This document shows, piece after piece, positions 1 to 9,610 of a DNA stretch of 64,000 nt. The stretch comes from Pararge aegeria (Eukaryota; Arthropoda; Insecta; Lepidoptera; Nymphalidae). Under the pieces are notes generated by a model. That model did no database searches and was not told the origin of the DNA. It saw only the letters and a program-made list of their open reading frames with translations. The position numbers were made by a program, and so were the translations under genes. Where the stretch lies: positions 15,711,501 through 15,775,500 of the forward strand of contig NC_053196.1 in the NCBI RefSeq assembly GCF_905163445.1, in the 5' to 3' direction. Numbering within the stretch: position 1 is the first letter of the stretch; each line of letters starts with the position of its first letter.

Positions 1-82
1 ATGCTATCAAAATTGTAATTATAATCACAAATGAGTATTTTTTTTCTTGTTAATAACTCAACTTGTTTTTGTATTGTTGCAG

Positions 83-397
83 GTAGCACCGAACATCATA
101 GAATTTGTAAAATCCCCAGTCAACATTATAGACTTCATAGCTACATTAAGTTTTTACATGGACGTAGTTGTAGAGTTGGCAGTCCTAAAGCGAAACGTCG
201 ATAAGGCGGACATTCTAGAATTCATCTCAATAATCAAGATATTGAGGCTGTTTAAGTTAACGAGGCATAGTCCCGGACTGAAGATTCTTGTACATACGTT
301 CAAGGCGTCTGCAAAGGAGCTGACGCTTCTGGTGTTTTTTCTCGTTCTGGGCATTGTTATATTCGCCAGCTTAGTTTACTACGCGGAGAAGTCACAG
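83..397 (+). CDS. Shaw: Shaw-class Kv channel, internal exon (S3-S5)
   Basis: Internal exon of a voltage-gated potassium channel alpha subunit of the Shaw/Kv3 class, which forms tetrameric plasma-membrane K+ channels in excitable cells. It reads 105 codons in one frame from V83 to Q397. It follows a pyrimidine-rich tract ending TTGCAG and ends at CAG|GTTAGT, phase 0 at the 3' end. In order it holds S3 (VNIIDFIATLSFY), a weakly charged S4 (K, R, K, R in IIKILRLFKLTRH), the S4-S5 linker (LKILVHTFKASAKEL) and S5 (TLLVFFLVLGIVIFASLVYYAE), stopping in the turret. The in-frame ATG at 47 lies in the intron and is not a start. T1, S1 and S2 must be upstream of the window. Insects carry both Shaw and a Shaw-like paralogue (Shawl), and I cannot separate them from these exons, so the symbol is provisional. 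Membership of the class is near certain. Confidence 0.95.
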
Positions 398-479
398 GTT
401 AGTAGCACAACTTTTATTTAATTAAACTGCCAGAACTTTTTAGTTTTTCGCTATGCCAATTAACACTGCATCTGTATTT

Positions 480-691
480 GACAGCCGATTGGCACGGCGG
501 GCCGCGACCCTGTTTTTCGAATCCAAGGCCGGGGGTTCGATTCCCACAACTGGAAAATGTTTCTGCGATGAACACAAATATTTTTCAGTATTTATGTATA
601 TTGTTCATCAGTGATCTCAGTACCCATAACAAAAGCTACGTTTACTTTGGGGCTAGATGGCGATGTGTGTGTTGTGGTATTATATTTATTT
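480..691 (+). repeat. SINE family A copy, nearly full length
   Basis: The tRNA-like head carries a Pol III A-box-like TTGGCACGGCGGG and the B box GGTTCGATTCC. A body ends in GGGGCTAGATGGCGATGTGT and a TATATTTATTT tail. It is a degenerate copy of the commonest repeat in the window. The head resembles a tRNA but lacks a cloverleaf 3' half, so it is not a tRNA gene. Confidence 0.85.
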
Positions 692-768
692 GTCTCTCAT
701 TTATCTTTTCAAATATATAGGCATGCTTTTTTCTGCCGCCAAGCAGCATTTCTGAGTGATTGCTGGTG

Positions 769-1046
769 TTATGAATAATAATAAATATGAATAAATATAC
801 TAAGACAATACACACATCGCCATCTAGCCCCAAACTAAGCGTAGCTTGTGTTATGGGTACCAAGATAGCTGATGAATATTTTTTAAGAATATGATACACA
901 TAAATACTTATAATATACAGATAAACACCCAGACACTGAAAAACAATCATATTCATCACACAAACATTTTCCAGTTGTGGGAATCGAACCCACGGCCTAA
1001 GACTTAGAAAGCAGGATGGCTGCCCACTGCGCCACTCGGCCGTCAA
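769..1046 (-). repeat. SINE family A copy, full length
   Basis: Reverse-oriented copy: the AATAAATATA tail is at the low end, followed by ACACATCGCCATCTAGCC, and the tRNA-like head with GGGAATCGAACCC is at 980-1046. It forms a tail-to-tail inverted pair with the copy at 480-691. Confidence 0.88.
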
Positions 1047-1059
1047 TGTTATGACAGGC

Positions 1060-1560
1060 ACACGGGGCTTTATACATTTCCTACAACTTGTAGCCGAATT
1101 CTGGAATACTGTTGAAGGGTGCATAAGTATATTTCACAACGAATCACCCTGTAAAAAAAATTATATCCAAAGTAGTATATTTATTTTTCCATACAAACTA
1201 TTTAAAAACATTCTAAGTGTTTACTTATGACAACCCTTTTGAATATAAAAGACCGACACGCGCATAATACTTACGCAACGCGACGCTTAACTAATTAAGG
1301 GACTGGAGTCTTTGATTTTAATTTTTAATGAAAGCTGCTGGAAGAAATGATTGCTGGGAGAAATCAGATACACACTAAACACACTGAAACATCACTGTTT
1401 GGGCTGTATATGATTTCTTCAATATAGTAAATGCTATGACAGTGGTTTACTCAAAAACTATTAGAGATTTAGTTTCACAGTCTTAGAGACAGTAAGTAAT
1501 TTTCCTCCAAAGCATGTGAAGTAATCTTTCGGTTTTCATATACACGTTGTATATAGGACC
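1060..1560. repeat. Unclassified dispersed repeat (family P), copy 1
   Basis: About 450 bases match 41565-41975 in the same order. Shared blocks include GTATATTT with AATCACC, TTTTCCATACA, CTTATGACAACC, AAAAGACCGA and CTCAAAAACTATTAG. There is no ORF, TIR or tRNA-like head. The class is unknown; it could be a LINE UTR or a non-autonomous element. Confidence 0.6.
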
Positions 1561-2063
1561 ATTTCGGAACAAACCCCTTTCGATCAAAAATGTACAAAAC
1601 CTAAATTGGAATTCCTTTTTGAAGGCGGTTAAAAGAAGTGAATAATCTGTTCCTCACAACAGTCGGGTTAACATGTGCTATCATATTTTGTTACACCGCT
1701 GCCTAAATCCAGAATTCATTGACGTCCCGTATTACAAGAAATCCTTTATTCATTTTCTTTTGATAAAGAAAAAATATATAATTTCCTCTCACAAAAACGA
1801 TACAATTTCTCCGAACAAAGGTAAAGACATCGCAGGCTCAATATATACCGTAATAAGAGACGTGACGTTACAGACCTGCCTCAGGGCGAATATATAGCTC
1901 CGTACGTATCTCAGCTTAGTATCTATTTATGACGATCAACTTTGTAGGGAACTGTAAAAGGAAGGAAAAATCTTTTATTATTCATTCATTTATTTAGTGC
2001 CAAAAAACACAGAAAGGACGTGCATAAGGTCTGTTAATGTAATTTTGTAACGACTTTCACATG

Positions 2064-2270
2064 ATCCGGAGCTAGCCCAGTGATTCCCAGGTCCAGGGAC
2101 TTCGATTTAACTTTCAGGGGAACCGAGTTCGAACCCCGGTACGTACTTCTAACTTCTCAATGTGATCCGCGTTTAAAGCAATTAAGTATCACATGCTTTA
2201 AGGTGAAGGAGAACATAGTGAGGAATCCTGCATGCGTGAGAGTTCTCCATAATATTCTGTTCAAGAATTG
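2064..2270 (+). repeat. SINE family F fragment
   Basis: The tRNA-like head (CTAGCCCAGTG, then GAGTTCGAACCCCGG) is followed by the family body GTGAAGGAGAACATAGTGAGG and GAGAGTTCTCCATAAT. The copy is cut at about 2270 and continues into another SINE fragment. Confidence 0.75.
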
Positions 2271-2545
2271 TTAGTACCAGTCCGAAGTTAAGAAGTTGGT
2301 GGTGTCAACCCCCGTGCCTTGGAGAGCACGTTAAACTCTCGGTCCCGGTTAGTATCACTTGCTTGCCATAATAGTAGTTAAAGACCAATCCGCACTTGGC
2401 CAGCGTGGTGGACTCCGGGCTACACACTTAAGAAAGACCTGGCTCGCAACGGGTTGATATGATGGTGGCCTCCACAAACCTTTAAGAACATTATCGAGAA
2501 CTCTCAGGCATGCAGGTTGCCTCACGATGTTTTCCTTTACTAAAA
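2271..2545. repeat. Patchwork of SINE G and F fragments
   Basis: Positions 2271-2385 match the body of SINE G (2861-2990) in the opposite orientation, sharing AACTCTCGGTCCCGGTTAGT. Positions 2386-2425 are + strand family F. Positions 2466-2545 are − strand family F (CTCAGGCATGCAGG, CACGATGTTTTCCTT). It is an assembly of nested fragments, not one element. Confidence 0.6.
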
Positions 2546-2689
2546 AAAAAATAAAAAAATTCCTCCACAAAAACAATAAAAACATCAATAGTATAGTAAT
2601 GTATTAATCTGTTTAAATTCTTTTATTTTAAAATTATGCATTGGTCTCTAACTTTCTCTTTCTAACTCTAGAAAGAATTACTACGGGGT

Positions 2690-3087
2690 AAGAGTGGCTC
2701 AAAAACACTGTCTTCCTTTTCGCTAAAATAGAGGCCTGTGTCCACCTATGGCTCATCACCATCGTCTATAGCCGCAGCCCATAAAAGACCCACTACGGGG
2801 CACAGGTTTTGCATAGGAGAGACGGTCTTAGAGCACAGACCCACCAAGCTGCTCCAATGCGGGTTTGTGGTCAACTATTATGCAAGCAAGTTATACTAAC
2901 CGGGACCGAGAGTTTAACGTGCTCTCCGCGGTACAGAGGTTGTCACCGCCAACTTCCTAACTCCAGCCTGCTACTGAGAATTGTTTAACACAATATCACA
3001 TATCTAACAATTCCTGGCCCTATATGGGATTCGAACCCAGGACCCGTGATCTGTAGTTAAATATGCTAACCACTAGACCAACGTTAT
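2690..3087 (-). repeat. SINE family G, nearly full length
   Basis: On the − strand the head at 3010-3087 reads TGGTCTAGTGGTTAGCATA and then GGGTTCGAATCCCATA, good A and B boxes of a tRNA-derived SINE. The body runs down to about 2690. Its AACTCTCGGTCCCGG block recurs at 2336-2350. This is a different tRNA source from families A and B. Confidence 0.7.
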
Positions 3088-3599
3088 AAGCCCATTATAA
3101 TTAAAATATCCTAAAGTTCGTAGGTTACATTATTTTTTTAATAAACGAGCGTCCAATTACGAATTTAAAAAACTCTTATTCGTGAACTAAATATCTAGTG
3201 AATGTGTAACCGGTTTTTTAAAGGTCAACGTTTTTGTTCAGCCGTAATAATGAAAATTTCAAAGAATAAGATAAACAAGCCGTAAGAGAAATAAAAAGTC
3301 AAGCTAATATTTTGCAAAGCCAACAGAGCTGGCACAACTGAAACCCTGAACTAATTTTAAGCCAATTTCGTTTAAATTTGAATGCAAGAATGAATATTTT
3401 CCGTTATTACTTTCTTATCTGCATTCATTATGAATGCAAAGCATTCCGTTATTATTTCCTATCTGCATTTATGTTGAATGAACGCTTCTTGCCGACAAAC
3501 CAATTTATTTAGAGCTTTAAACAGTAATCTTACCAAATCAAAATGAATTAGTGAAAATATTAATTATTTATTATACGACGGTACGCATTCTTACTTTAG

Positions 3600-3720
3600 C
3601 ACAGCCATTACATAATATGTAGCTATTTTAGGTAGTTTTGTCTGTCTGTTAACAAAACTCGTGGGAAGCGTTTGCTCTCCGGGGATAAAAGTAGCCTATG
3701 TTACACTCGGTCTTAACTAA
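3600..3720. repeat. Possible Helitron-like fragment
   Basis: The stretch with GGGGATAAAAGTAGCCTATG and ACTCGGTCT resembles the inner part of the Helitron-like copies in this window. It lacks both termini. Confidence 0.35.
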
Positions 3721-3730
3721 ACCAACCAAC

Positions 3731-3995
3731 ATAAATAGATAGATAGATATACTACGACACACACACATCGCCATCTAGCCCCAAAGTAAGCGTAGCTTGT
3801 GTTATGGGTACTAAGATGACTGATGAATATTTTTATGAATAATATACATAAATACTTATAAAATACATATTAACACCCAGACACTAAAGAACATTCATGC
3901 TCATCACACAAACATTTTCCAGCTGTGGGAATCGAACCCACGGCCTTGGACTCAGAAAGCAGGGTCGCTGCCCACTGCGTCACTTGGCCGTCAAC
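3731..3995 (-). repeat. SINE family A copy, full length
   Basis: The tail is expanded to an ATAG-type microsatellite (3735-3750). The body follows and the head ends at 3995 with GGCCGTCAA. The B box reads GGGAATCGAACCC on the + strand. Confidence 0.88.
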
Positions 3996-4109
3996 ATAAT
4001 TTGCATGCTGTTAAGCGGAATTTGGTAAAGAGCTAACTATTATATTAAAGACCTGTATACTAAACAAAATCGCAGAGAAATAAATAAATAAATTATAAAA
4101 GATATTAGA

Positions 4110-4341
4110 ACGGCCGATTGGCGTAGTGGGCAGCGACCCTGATTTCTGAGTTCAATGCTGTGAGTTCGATTCCCACAACTGACAAATGTTTGTTTGATGA
4201 ATATTAATCGTTTTCAGTGTTTGTATCAGAACTGTTTATGTACATAATTCATTAAAAAAATCATCAGTCATGTACCCATAACACAAGCTACGCTTAGTTC
4301 GAGGCTAGATGGCGATGTGAATTGTCGTAATATATTTATTT
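4110..4341 (+). repeat. SINE family A copy
   Basis: The head begins ACGGCCGATTGGCGTAGTGGG, B box GAGTTCGATTCCC. The tail TATATTTATTTAAAAAAAA ends near 4350. Confidence 0.87.
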
Positions 4342-4429
4342 AAAAAAAACGTAGTTTGGTAGCTTAGTTGAGACGTAAAGGAAGGAGAAACAAACAAACT
4401 TTCACGTTTATAGTAGTAGTAGCTAAGTT

Positions 4430-4628
4430 AGGTGCGTTTTAAGTAATTAAAATATTACTTGCTTCAACGGTGAAGGAAAACATCGTGAGGAAACCTGCAT
4501 GCCATTCTCAAAGGTATATGGAGTCACCAGTCAGTCCGCACTGGGCCAGCGCGGTGGACGGCCTTAACCCCTTCTCATTGTGGGAGGAGACCGTGCCCTG
4601 TAGTTGCCCGGTAATTTGACTTACTTTG
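4430..4628 (+). repeat. SINE family F, 5'-truncated
   Basis: Begins in the body at TTTTAAGTAATTAAAATATTAC, then CTTCAACGGTGAAGGAAAAC and CGCACTGGGCCAGCGCGGTGG, and ends in a degenerate GGTAATTTGACTT. Confidence 0.75.
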
Positions 4629-4707
4629 AACTTTTTATATGGATAGGGTAGGGTTATGGATGATGTATGTATTACATAAGACATCTAAATCAAAATTAAA
4701 AAAAAAA

Positions 4708-4915
4708 TTGTGTGCGGAAATTTTAATGTGAATATTTTGGAAAGTAGTTCACAAAGTGGCAGGCTATTAAATTTATTTAAAACTTTCAATTTATCAAAAA
4801 TGTTTATGGAGGCTACAAGAATAACTTCCATAAGCGCCACATGTTTAGACAATATTTTCACAAATATAAACCCAATCAGTAAAGTACAAAAAGTATAATA
4901 TGTCGATAAGACCCT
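4708..4915 (+). pseudogene. LINE ORF2 endonuclease fragment
   Basis: The + frame reads a peptide with CGNFNVNIL, RLLNLFKTFNLS and EATRITSISATCLDNIFTNI. This is the middle of an apurinic-type endonuclease domain of a non-LTR retrotransposon, where family consensus has CGDFN and SATCLDNIFTN. It overlaps and then extends past the point where the CR1-like element at 28972 is broken, so it shows part of what that copy has lost. D has become N in the CGDFN motif, and both ends are cut, so it is a dead fragment. No RT domain adjoins it. Confidence 0.7.
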
Positions 4916-5324
4916 TGGCTCAAAAGCTTGTATGTTATGAATTTCTGCCTTCGAGCAAAAATTTCTTGCAAAGCCCACAAAGTCACTAGCAAGTCTCTGC
5001 AAGTTTATTGCTTTTGAAATAAGTTTTTAAAGTAGAAACACTCGCCAAAACGCGGAGAAAAACTTCAAAACAACTTACTGGAGCGCTGGTGCGCGAAATT
5101 TTTATAACTAGTTGCTATATTGCTAAAGTTGTGTTGACACGCTACTGTTTTGGCTGGAGATCAAAAATGGAGGCTACAACTTTGTCATATTTTAAGAAAA
5201 GCGTACTCTAATATTAGCATGACGAGCTTTTACCGCCGACTTAGCTTTTACGGTATTTTTTTATCAGGACCTTGACTTTTAGTAAGTGAGGATGCAGTGG
5301 AAGATAGTGGCATTCTAATTTGTA

Positions 5325-5610
5325 AGGGGTATAGCATTGGATAGAAGCAGGCGTTGCTTTGCGGAAATCCATAATATATTAAGAAAATTAATCCTTATTT
5401 GCTATACTCCGCGAAAAGCAGGAGAATCTGTATGGTGTGATTTATAATTTCGTCAATCCTTGTACTCCACACCAAACAGATCTTTGGCAATGTACCCTCT
5501 ACTCATTTTCGCTCCGATACCGGAGCATCCTCTGGAGATGTTGACTTTACAATGAATAATTGTTGAGTGAAAAATTAACCAAATGTGTATGGCTTTTATA
5601 CCTTTCTTAC
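5325..5610 (+). repeat. Family E repeat, solo half
   Basis: Carries the family blocks GGATAGAAGCAGGCGTTGC, CTCCGCGAAAAGCAGGAGAA, CACACCAAACAGATCTT and a short hairpin-like block (CTCCGATACCGGAG). Other copies are at 8440, 14139, 41164, 60645 and 62553. The class is unknown. Confidence 0.7.
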
Positions 5611-5747
5611 CCCTGTTCTAGACCTTTGTCGCAAGTAAATGGTTGAGACTTGATTTGAGAGAACGATTAGAAATTACTAAACATAAGAATGGGAGGTTCG
5701 AATTGCTAAACGAACGAATAACTGATGAATAAACTGATAAAACTGAT

Positions 5748-5801
5748 GGTACTAAGATAACCGATGAATAATTGTATGAATAATGTACATAAATACTTAT
5801 A
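5748..5801 (-). repeat. SINE family A fragment
   Basis: A short internal piece (GGTACTAAGATAACCGATGA to ACATAAATACTTAT) of the family A body, with neither head nor tail. Confidence 0.6.
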
Positions 5802-5818
5802 TACAACTATTTTTTATG

Positions 5819-6276
5819 TATATAAAAGGAAGTTGTGTGAGTTACACCACTTATAACTCAAGAACGGCTGGACCAATTTGGATGACATTTGATTTTTTGG
5901 ATTCCTCCTAGACCAGAATAGGATAGTAAGTATTAAAACATAACATTCATCAAAAGTCTAATAGAAGTTTCATTAAGCAATATTTTCGGATTTTTAAACA
6001 TTAATTTTGAAATTTAGGAAAGTATTTTCATTTAAAATCGATGTCGAAATTGTAGAAAATCTAAGTTAAGTGAAGCCCTTTCGATCAAGCCGTTCAAAAG
6101 TTATGAGAGGTTTACACACACACACACACACACACGTCGACATCTGATAAAAACTCGATTTTCGTAAAACGGGGTGAAACCAATAACTTCCCAACTTATG
6201 AAAAATGACATCAAAATTGGTCCAGCCGTTCTTGAGTTATAAGTGGTGTAACAAAAACAACTTTCTTTTATATATA
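5819..6276. mobile_element. Fold-back element with ~70-bp inverted ends
   Basis: The arms at 5819-5890 and 6203-6276 are inverted repeats. They share TTACACCACTTATAACTCAA, GAACGGCTGGACCAATTT and the outer TATATAAAAGGAAGTTGT with few mismatches. The interior of about 310 bases has no ORF but contains a (CA)n run at 6114-6134. It is flanked by TA-rich DNA, so no clear target duplication can be called. Confidence 0.7.
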
Positions 6277-6375
6277 TAAATATATAAAAGATTTTCTTTC
6301 TTTTACATATTATATATAAATTTAGGTCAACCGTTTTCCTAATTTTTTTAGAAGTAGTTTTTGATACAGAGCTCG

Positions 6376-6642
6376 TCCGGAGAAGTACCACTTGCTAATT
6401 TCTGCTACTAAGCAGTATTGTCACAATGCTGTGTTCCAGTCTGAAGGGCGTGGTTGTTGGTGTAATTACAGACACATGAGTCTTAACACCTTCGCCTCAG
6501 GTTAATGGACACAGGGCAACACTTTGCAGGATGTGTTTCTTGCATCACCTGTGTTGTCCTGTCTTTAGGCGACGGTTTCCACTTACCATCAGGTGGGCTA
6601 TCTGATTCGTCCATCAATTAGTTAGTTACGTTATTAGTTAGT
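6376..6642 (+). repeat. SINE family H copy
   Basis: Recognised by TTCTGCTACTAAGCAGTATTG, TTAACACCTTCGCCTCAGG, ATGGACACAGGGCAACACTT and CTTACCATCAGGTGGGCTAT, with a TTAG-rich tail at 6617-6642. A related minus-strand piece lies near 46118-46165. The assignment rests on my memory of common lepidopteran SINE bodies. Confidence 0.5.
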
Positions 6643-6644
6643 TT

Positions 6645-6815
6645 GATAACCTCCCTGGCGCAACGGTGAGCACTACGAATTTAACTAGGAGGTCCCGGGT
6701 CAGATTACTGGCAGTGGCTATTTGGGAATTTATTATTTCTGAATTTGCTCTGGTCTGGTCTGGTAGGAGGCTTTGGCCGTGGCTAGTTACTACCCTATCG
6801 ACAAAACGTACCGCG
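6645..6815 (+). repeat. SINE family B, 5' half
   Basis: The head CCTCCCTGGCGCAACGGTGAG is followed by GGAGGTCCCGGGTCAGATTA (degenerate B box), then TGGTCTGGTAGGAGGCTTTG and GGCCGTGGCTAGTTAC. It stops at about 6815, where the sequence becomes an RTE 3' end. Confidence 0.78.
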
Positions 6816-6932
6816 AAACGACGTGACGTCAAACGAGTCGCGGGGAGCCGCTGGATCCAAGCGACACAAGACCATGGTATGAGGGACTCCTAAAAAGTCT
6901 ATTTCCAGCAGTGGACGTCAACCGGTTGATAC
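6816..6932 (+). repeat. RTE-clade LINE 3' end fused to SINE B
   Basis: Encodes the RTE C-terminal signature KRVAGSRWIQATQ and then the nucleotide end block TTTCCAGCAGTGGACGTCAA with GGTTGAT. It matches the copies at 12129, 18000 and 54660. It lies in the same orientation as the SINE directly before it and ends only about 56 bases before the acceptor of the pore exon. Confidence 0.78.
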
Positions 6933-6988
6933 GTCGAACGTCTGATTTTTTTACCTTTCTATAATTTCGTTTTGAAATGTTGTTCCAG

Positions 6989-7198
6989 GACAATCCAGAT
7001 AACCAGTTTAAGTCGATACCGCTTGGTCTGTGGTGGGCCATCGTGACGATGACCACGGTGGGCTACGGAGACATGGCGCCCAAGACGTACTTGGGCATGT
7101 TCGTGGGCGCCTTATGTGCGCTGGCCGGCGTGCTCACGATAGCCTTGCCCGTGCCCGTCATCGTGTCAAACTTCTCCATGTTCTACTCGCACACACAG
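6989..7198 (+). CDS. Shaw: Shaw-class Kv channel, pore and S6 exon
   Basis: Second visible exon of the channel, 70 codons from D6989 to Q7198. It follows TTGTTCCAG and ends at CAG|GTCAGT, phase 0 on both sides, so it joins the 83-397 exon in frame. It encodes the end of the turret (DNPDNQFKSIP), the pore helix GLWWAIVTMT, the K+ selectivity filter TVGYGD and S6 with the PVP gate hinge (GVLTIALPVPVIVSN), ending FSMFYSHTQ. This is the ion-conducting core; with S5 it forms one quarter of the pore. The GC content is visibly higher than the surroundings, as expected of constrained coding DNA. The next exon should begin with the conserved basic stretch that follows S6 in Shaw channels, but I did not find it here. 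Confidence 0.96.
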
Positions 7199-7226
7199 GT
7201 CAGTGAGGATACTTTTTAAACCTATT

Positions 7227-7268
7227 AAAGCGGTGATAGACTAGTATAAAAGCGGTGATAGACTAGTA
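7227..7268 (+). repeat. 21-bp tandem duplication after the donor
   Basis: The unit AGCGGTGATAGACTAGTA occurs twice with a 21-base period, starting 29 bases past the pore-exon donor. Confidence 0.9.
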
Positions 7269-8065
7269 AAATAGAATGTTACAGTCATTTACAAAGTGGG
7301 TAAATAATTGAACTTTAACTAAATATGAATTTATTTGATATTAGCTGTTGCCCGGTACTTCGTCTGCGTTTGATTTTGTTTTTTGATGTGGCATTCAAGT
7401 TAGTTGTAGTTCTAAAAAAAAATGTAGATATTCAGTATCGCTAAGCCTTAAATGAGGGGTTTGCAGCTGTCCGCTGAGGAGTTCTGTCCTCTATCTCCAA
7501 CCACATTCATCAGATCTACACAAAGATTGGGCAAAATTAAACACATATTACAAACTCTATAGTTCATAAATAATTATTTTAATCGGTTATAATTTGACGA
7601 ACACTTTCATTCCCTCTCCCAAAGGAACCGAGCTTAATATCGGGATAAAAAGTATCCTATATTACTTCTAACACTTTCAAGAATATGTGTACAAAGTTTC
7701 ATTAGGATCGGTTAAGTAGTTTCTGCGTGAAAGCATAACAAACAAACTTACATTGACATTTATAATATTAGTGGGGATAATTATGAAATAAATTCGTATT
7801 TGCCAGATATTTGATTAAATTGATTGGGATTCTCACAAACGCACTAACAATTATTGTATAATTAATAAATAGTTATCAAGAAACAATTAAAATTGTTCCC
7901 CATGTTCATGAATCGAGTTGGTATTTGGGTATTTTGATATAAATACGGGAGCATTTTCGATACACTTAAGTCTTCTATGAGACTCTAGGCGACAAAGATT
8001 ACCTCACGGTGTCTTAGTCGTTATCACAAGCTCTGTTGGCCTAAGAAAAGTATAATATTTTCGGA
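7269..8065. repeat. Intronic duplication, copy 1 (split by Helitron)
   Basis: Positions 7269-7339 and 7786-8065 match 8925-9165 in the same order. Shared blocks are AAGTGGGTAAATAATT, TATTTGCCAGATATTTG, GGGTATTTTGATATAAATAC and CGGTGTCTTAGTCGTTA. The Helitron-like element at 7340-7779 interrupts this copy only. Confidence 0.8.
7340..7779 (-). mobile_element. Helitron-like non-autonomous element
   Basis: On the − strand it begins near TCCCCACTAATATTATAAATG and ends ...GACGAAGTACCGGGCAACAG followed by CTAA, a CTRR-type Helitron end. The internal GGGATAAAAAGTATCCTAT is typical of the family here. It carries no Rep/helicase ORF. Confidence 0.6.
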
Positions 8066-8068
8066 GTC

Positions 8069-8125
8069 ACGCTTTAACGGTTAAAGAAAACATCGTGAGG
8101 AAACGTGCATGACTGAGAGTACCAT
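8069..8125 (+). repeat. SINE family F fragment
   Basis: Contains AACGGTTAAAGAAAACATCG and TGAGGAAACGTGCATGA from the family body only. Confidence 0.6.
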
Positions 8126-8439
8126 CCGTTAGTGTGTTGATAATGGGCTATAAAGCTGAACAGTTTGTTTGTTTATTTACTTGACGGCGATGATCTCAGG
8201 AACTACTAGTCCGATTTAATAATTTCTTGAAGTGTTGGATAGCCCATTTATCAAGCAAGCCTATATGTTATCCGTGATTACGCTGAGGCTGATGGAAGCA
8301 TATTACCAATAGAGTTAGACGTTTCAAAAACAGGTTTGGGAGCATCCTTTGCGTACGCTGCCTAAAAGGTTAAAGGTTTTGATAAAATCATGTATGACAT
8401 AACAAGGGGAATACCCTTTAAACGTTCTAAAAAAATATT

Positions 8440-8760
8440 GGATACTGCACGGTCAAGCTCACCGTTTTTAAATATTGGATAGAAGCAGGCGTTACTTTGC
8501 GGAAATCCATGATATATTATCAAAATTAAGCTTAATTTCCTATACTCCGCGAAAAGCAGGAGAATCTGCGTGGTGTAATTTATAATTTCTTCAATCCTTA
8601 TACTCCACACAAAACAGATCTTCGACAATATACCCCCTACGCACGTTTCACGCCGAAACCGGAACATCCTCAGGAGATGTTGACTTTACAATGAATACTT
8701 AAGTTAAGTGAAAAATTGTCAAATGTGTCGCCTTTTATACTTTTCTGACCCCCACCTATC
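8440..8760 (+). repeat. Family E repeat, solo half
   Basis: The best preserved single-orientation copy: GGATAGAAGCAGGCGTTAC, TTTGCGGAAATCCATGATAT, CTCCGCGAAAAGCAGGAGAA, CACGCCGAAACCGG and GAGATGTTGACTTTACAATG, then a tail into CGCCTTTTATAC. No coding capacity is visible. Confidence 0.72.
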
Positions 8761-8924
8761 TAAGCCCCTCCCACCTCATTAGTGCCTTTGAATATGTTCT
8801 AAAAAAAATTTGCGACTGCATATATCTATCTTTTAAGGTCGACTTACACGCGGACGAATACGCTAGAGACGAGTATTTAATAATGCTTCATTATTAGTTT
8901 GTTTACTCTTTTTACGTATATTAT

Positions 8925-9165
8925 ACTAAAAATGTGTTACAGTAAATTTATAAAGTGGGTAAATAATTAAACTTTTGATAACTATAACTTCATATTTGCC
9001 AGATATTTGTGTTCATGACATTGAGTTGGTGGGTATTTTGATATAAATACGACTGCATTATCGATGCACCGCAGTCCTACATGACTCGAACGATGCAAAG
9101 ATACCTCCCGGTGTCTTAGTCGTTAATCAAATGTCAACTAACAGAAAAATATGATGTTACGTAGG
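8925..9165. repeat. Intronic duplication, copy 2 (uninterrupted)
   Basis: Partner of 7269-8065, about 1.2-1.6 kb downstream and without the Helitron insertion. No element termini are visible, so it may be a local segmental duplication or an old unclassified repeat. Confidence 0.75.
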
Positions 9166-9389
9166 CATACCCATGGGATAGCCATAGTACCAAGAAGAGG
9201 CTGTATCGCATCATCTACAAGTTACGTCGGCGCAGCGAATTCTTTTTTGCCACGCTTCCTATGGGAATTAATTGTAAGATATAGGGTAGGAAGCTCGTGC
9301 CACAAATTGGCCGAGCATAGTTAATAAGTTTAGTTTTAATATCATAACAATCATTAGAGTAATTCTAAGACTAATAAATTTATATTACT

Positions 9390-9610
9390 CTTAACATCTT
9401 TGTATTATGCACTCTGCTGCGACCCTAAATATAAGTGTAGCGGTCTTCACATTATCGAACTAGATGGCGCCACAAAAATCCTGCATCGCGCTACAATATT
9501 GCGCTATACAACTTGCAAAGATGAATGTTCGGACCTCGGTCCCCGAGCCCAATCACTCGCTCGTAGAAAGTTCTTCCTATTATTACGGTCGAGCGTATCA
9601 CCATAGCTCC
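9390..9610. repeat. Unclassified repeat (family N)
   Basis: The block at about 9515-9545 (CAAAGATGAATG, then TCGGTCCCCGAG) recurs at 59893-59928. The rest has no second copy in the window. The 68-codon ORF here has no recognisable domain. Confidence 0.4.

Larger units (their letters stand above)
398..6988 (+). other. Intron between the S3-S5 and pore exons
   Basis: A 6.6-kb intron bounded by GT at 398 and AG at 6987-6988. It holds SINE copies of families A, B, F, G and H, an RTE tail, a fold-back element and an unclassified repeat, each listed separately. Stretches where I see nothing recognisable are about 1560-2060, 3088-3380, 3480-3600 and 4920-5320. Confidence 0.9.

Noticed and set aside
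47..421. ATG at 47 as the start of a gene
   Set aside because: It lies in the intron before a clear acceptor (TTGCAG at 77-82), and the coding homology begins at 83.
6100..6391. 96-codon − strand ORF
   Set aside because: It includes the (CA)n run and the right arm of the fold-back element, and has no domain.
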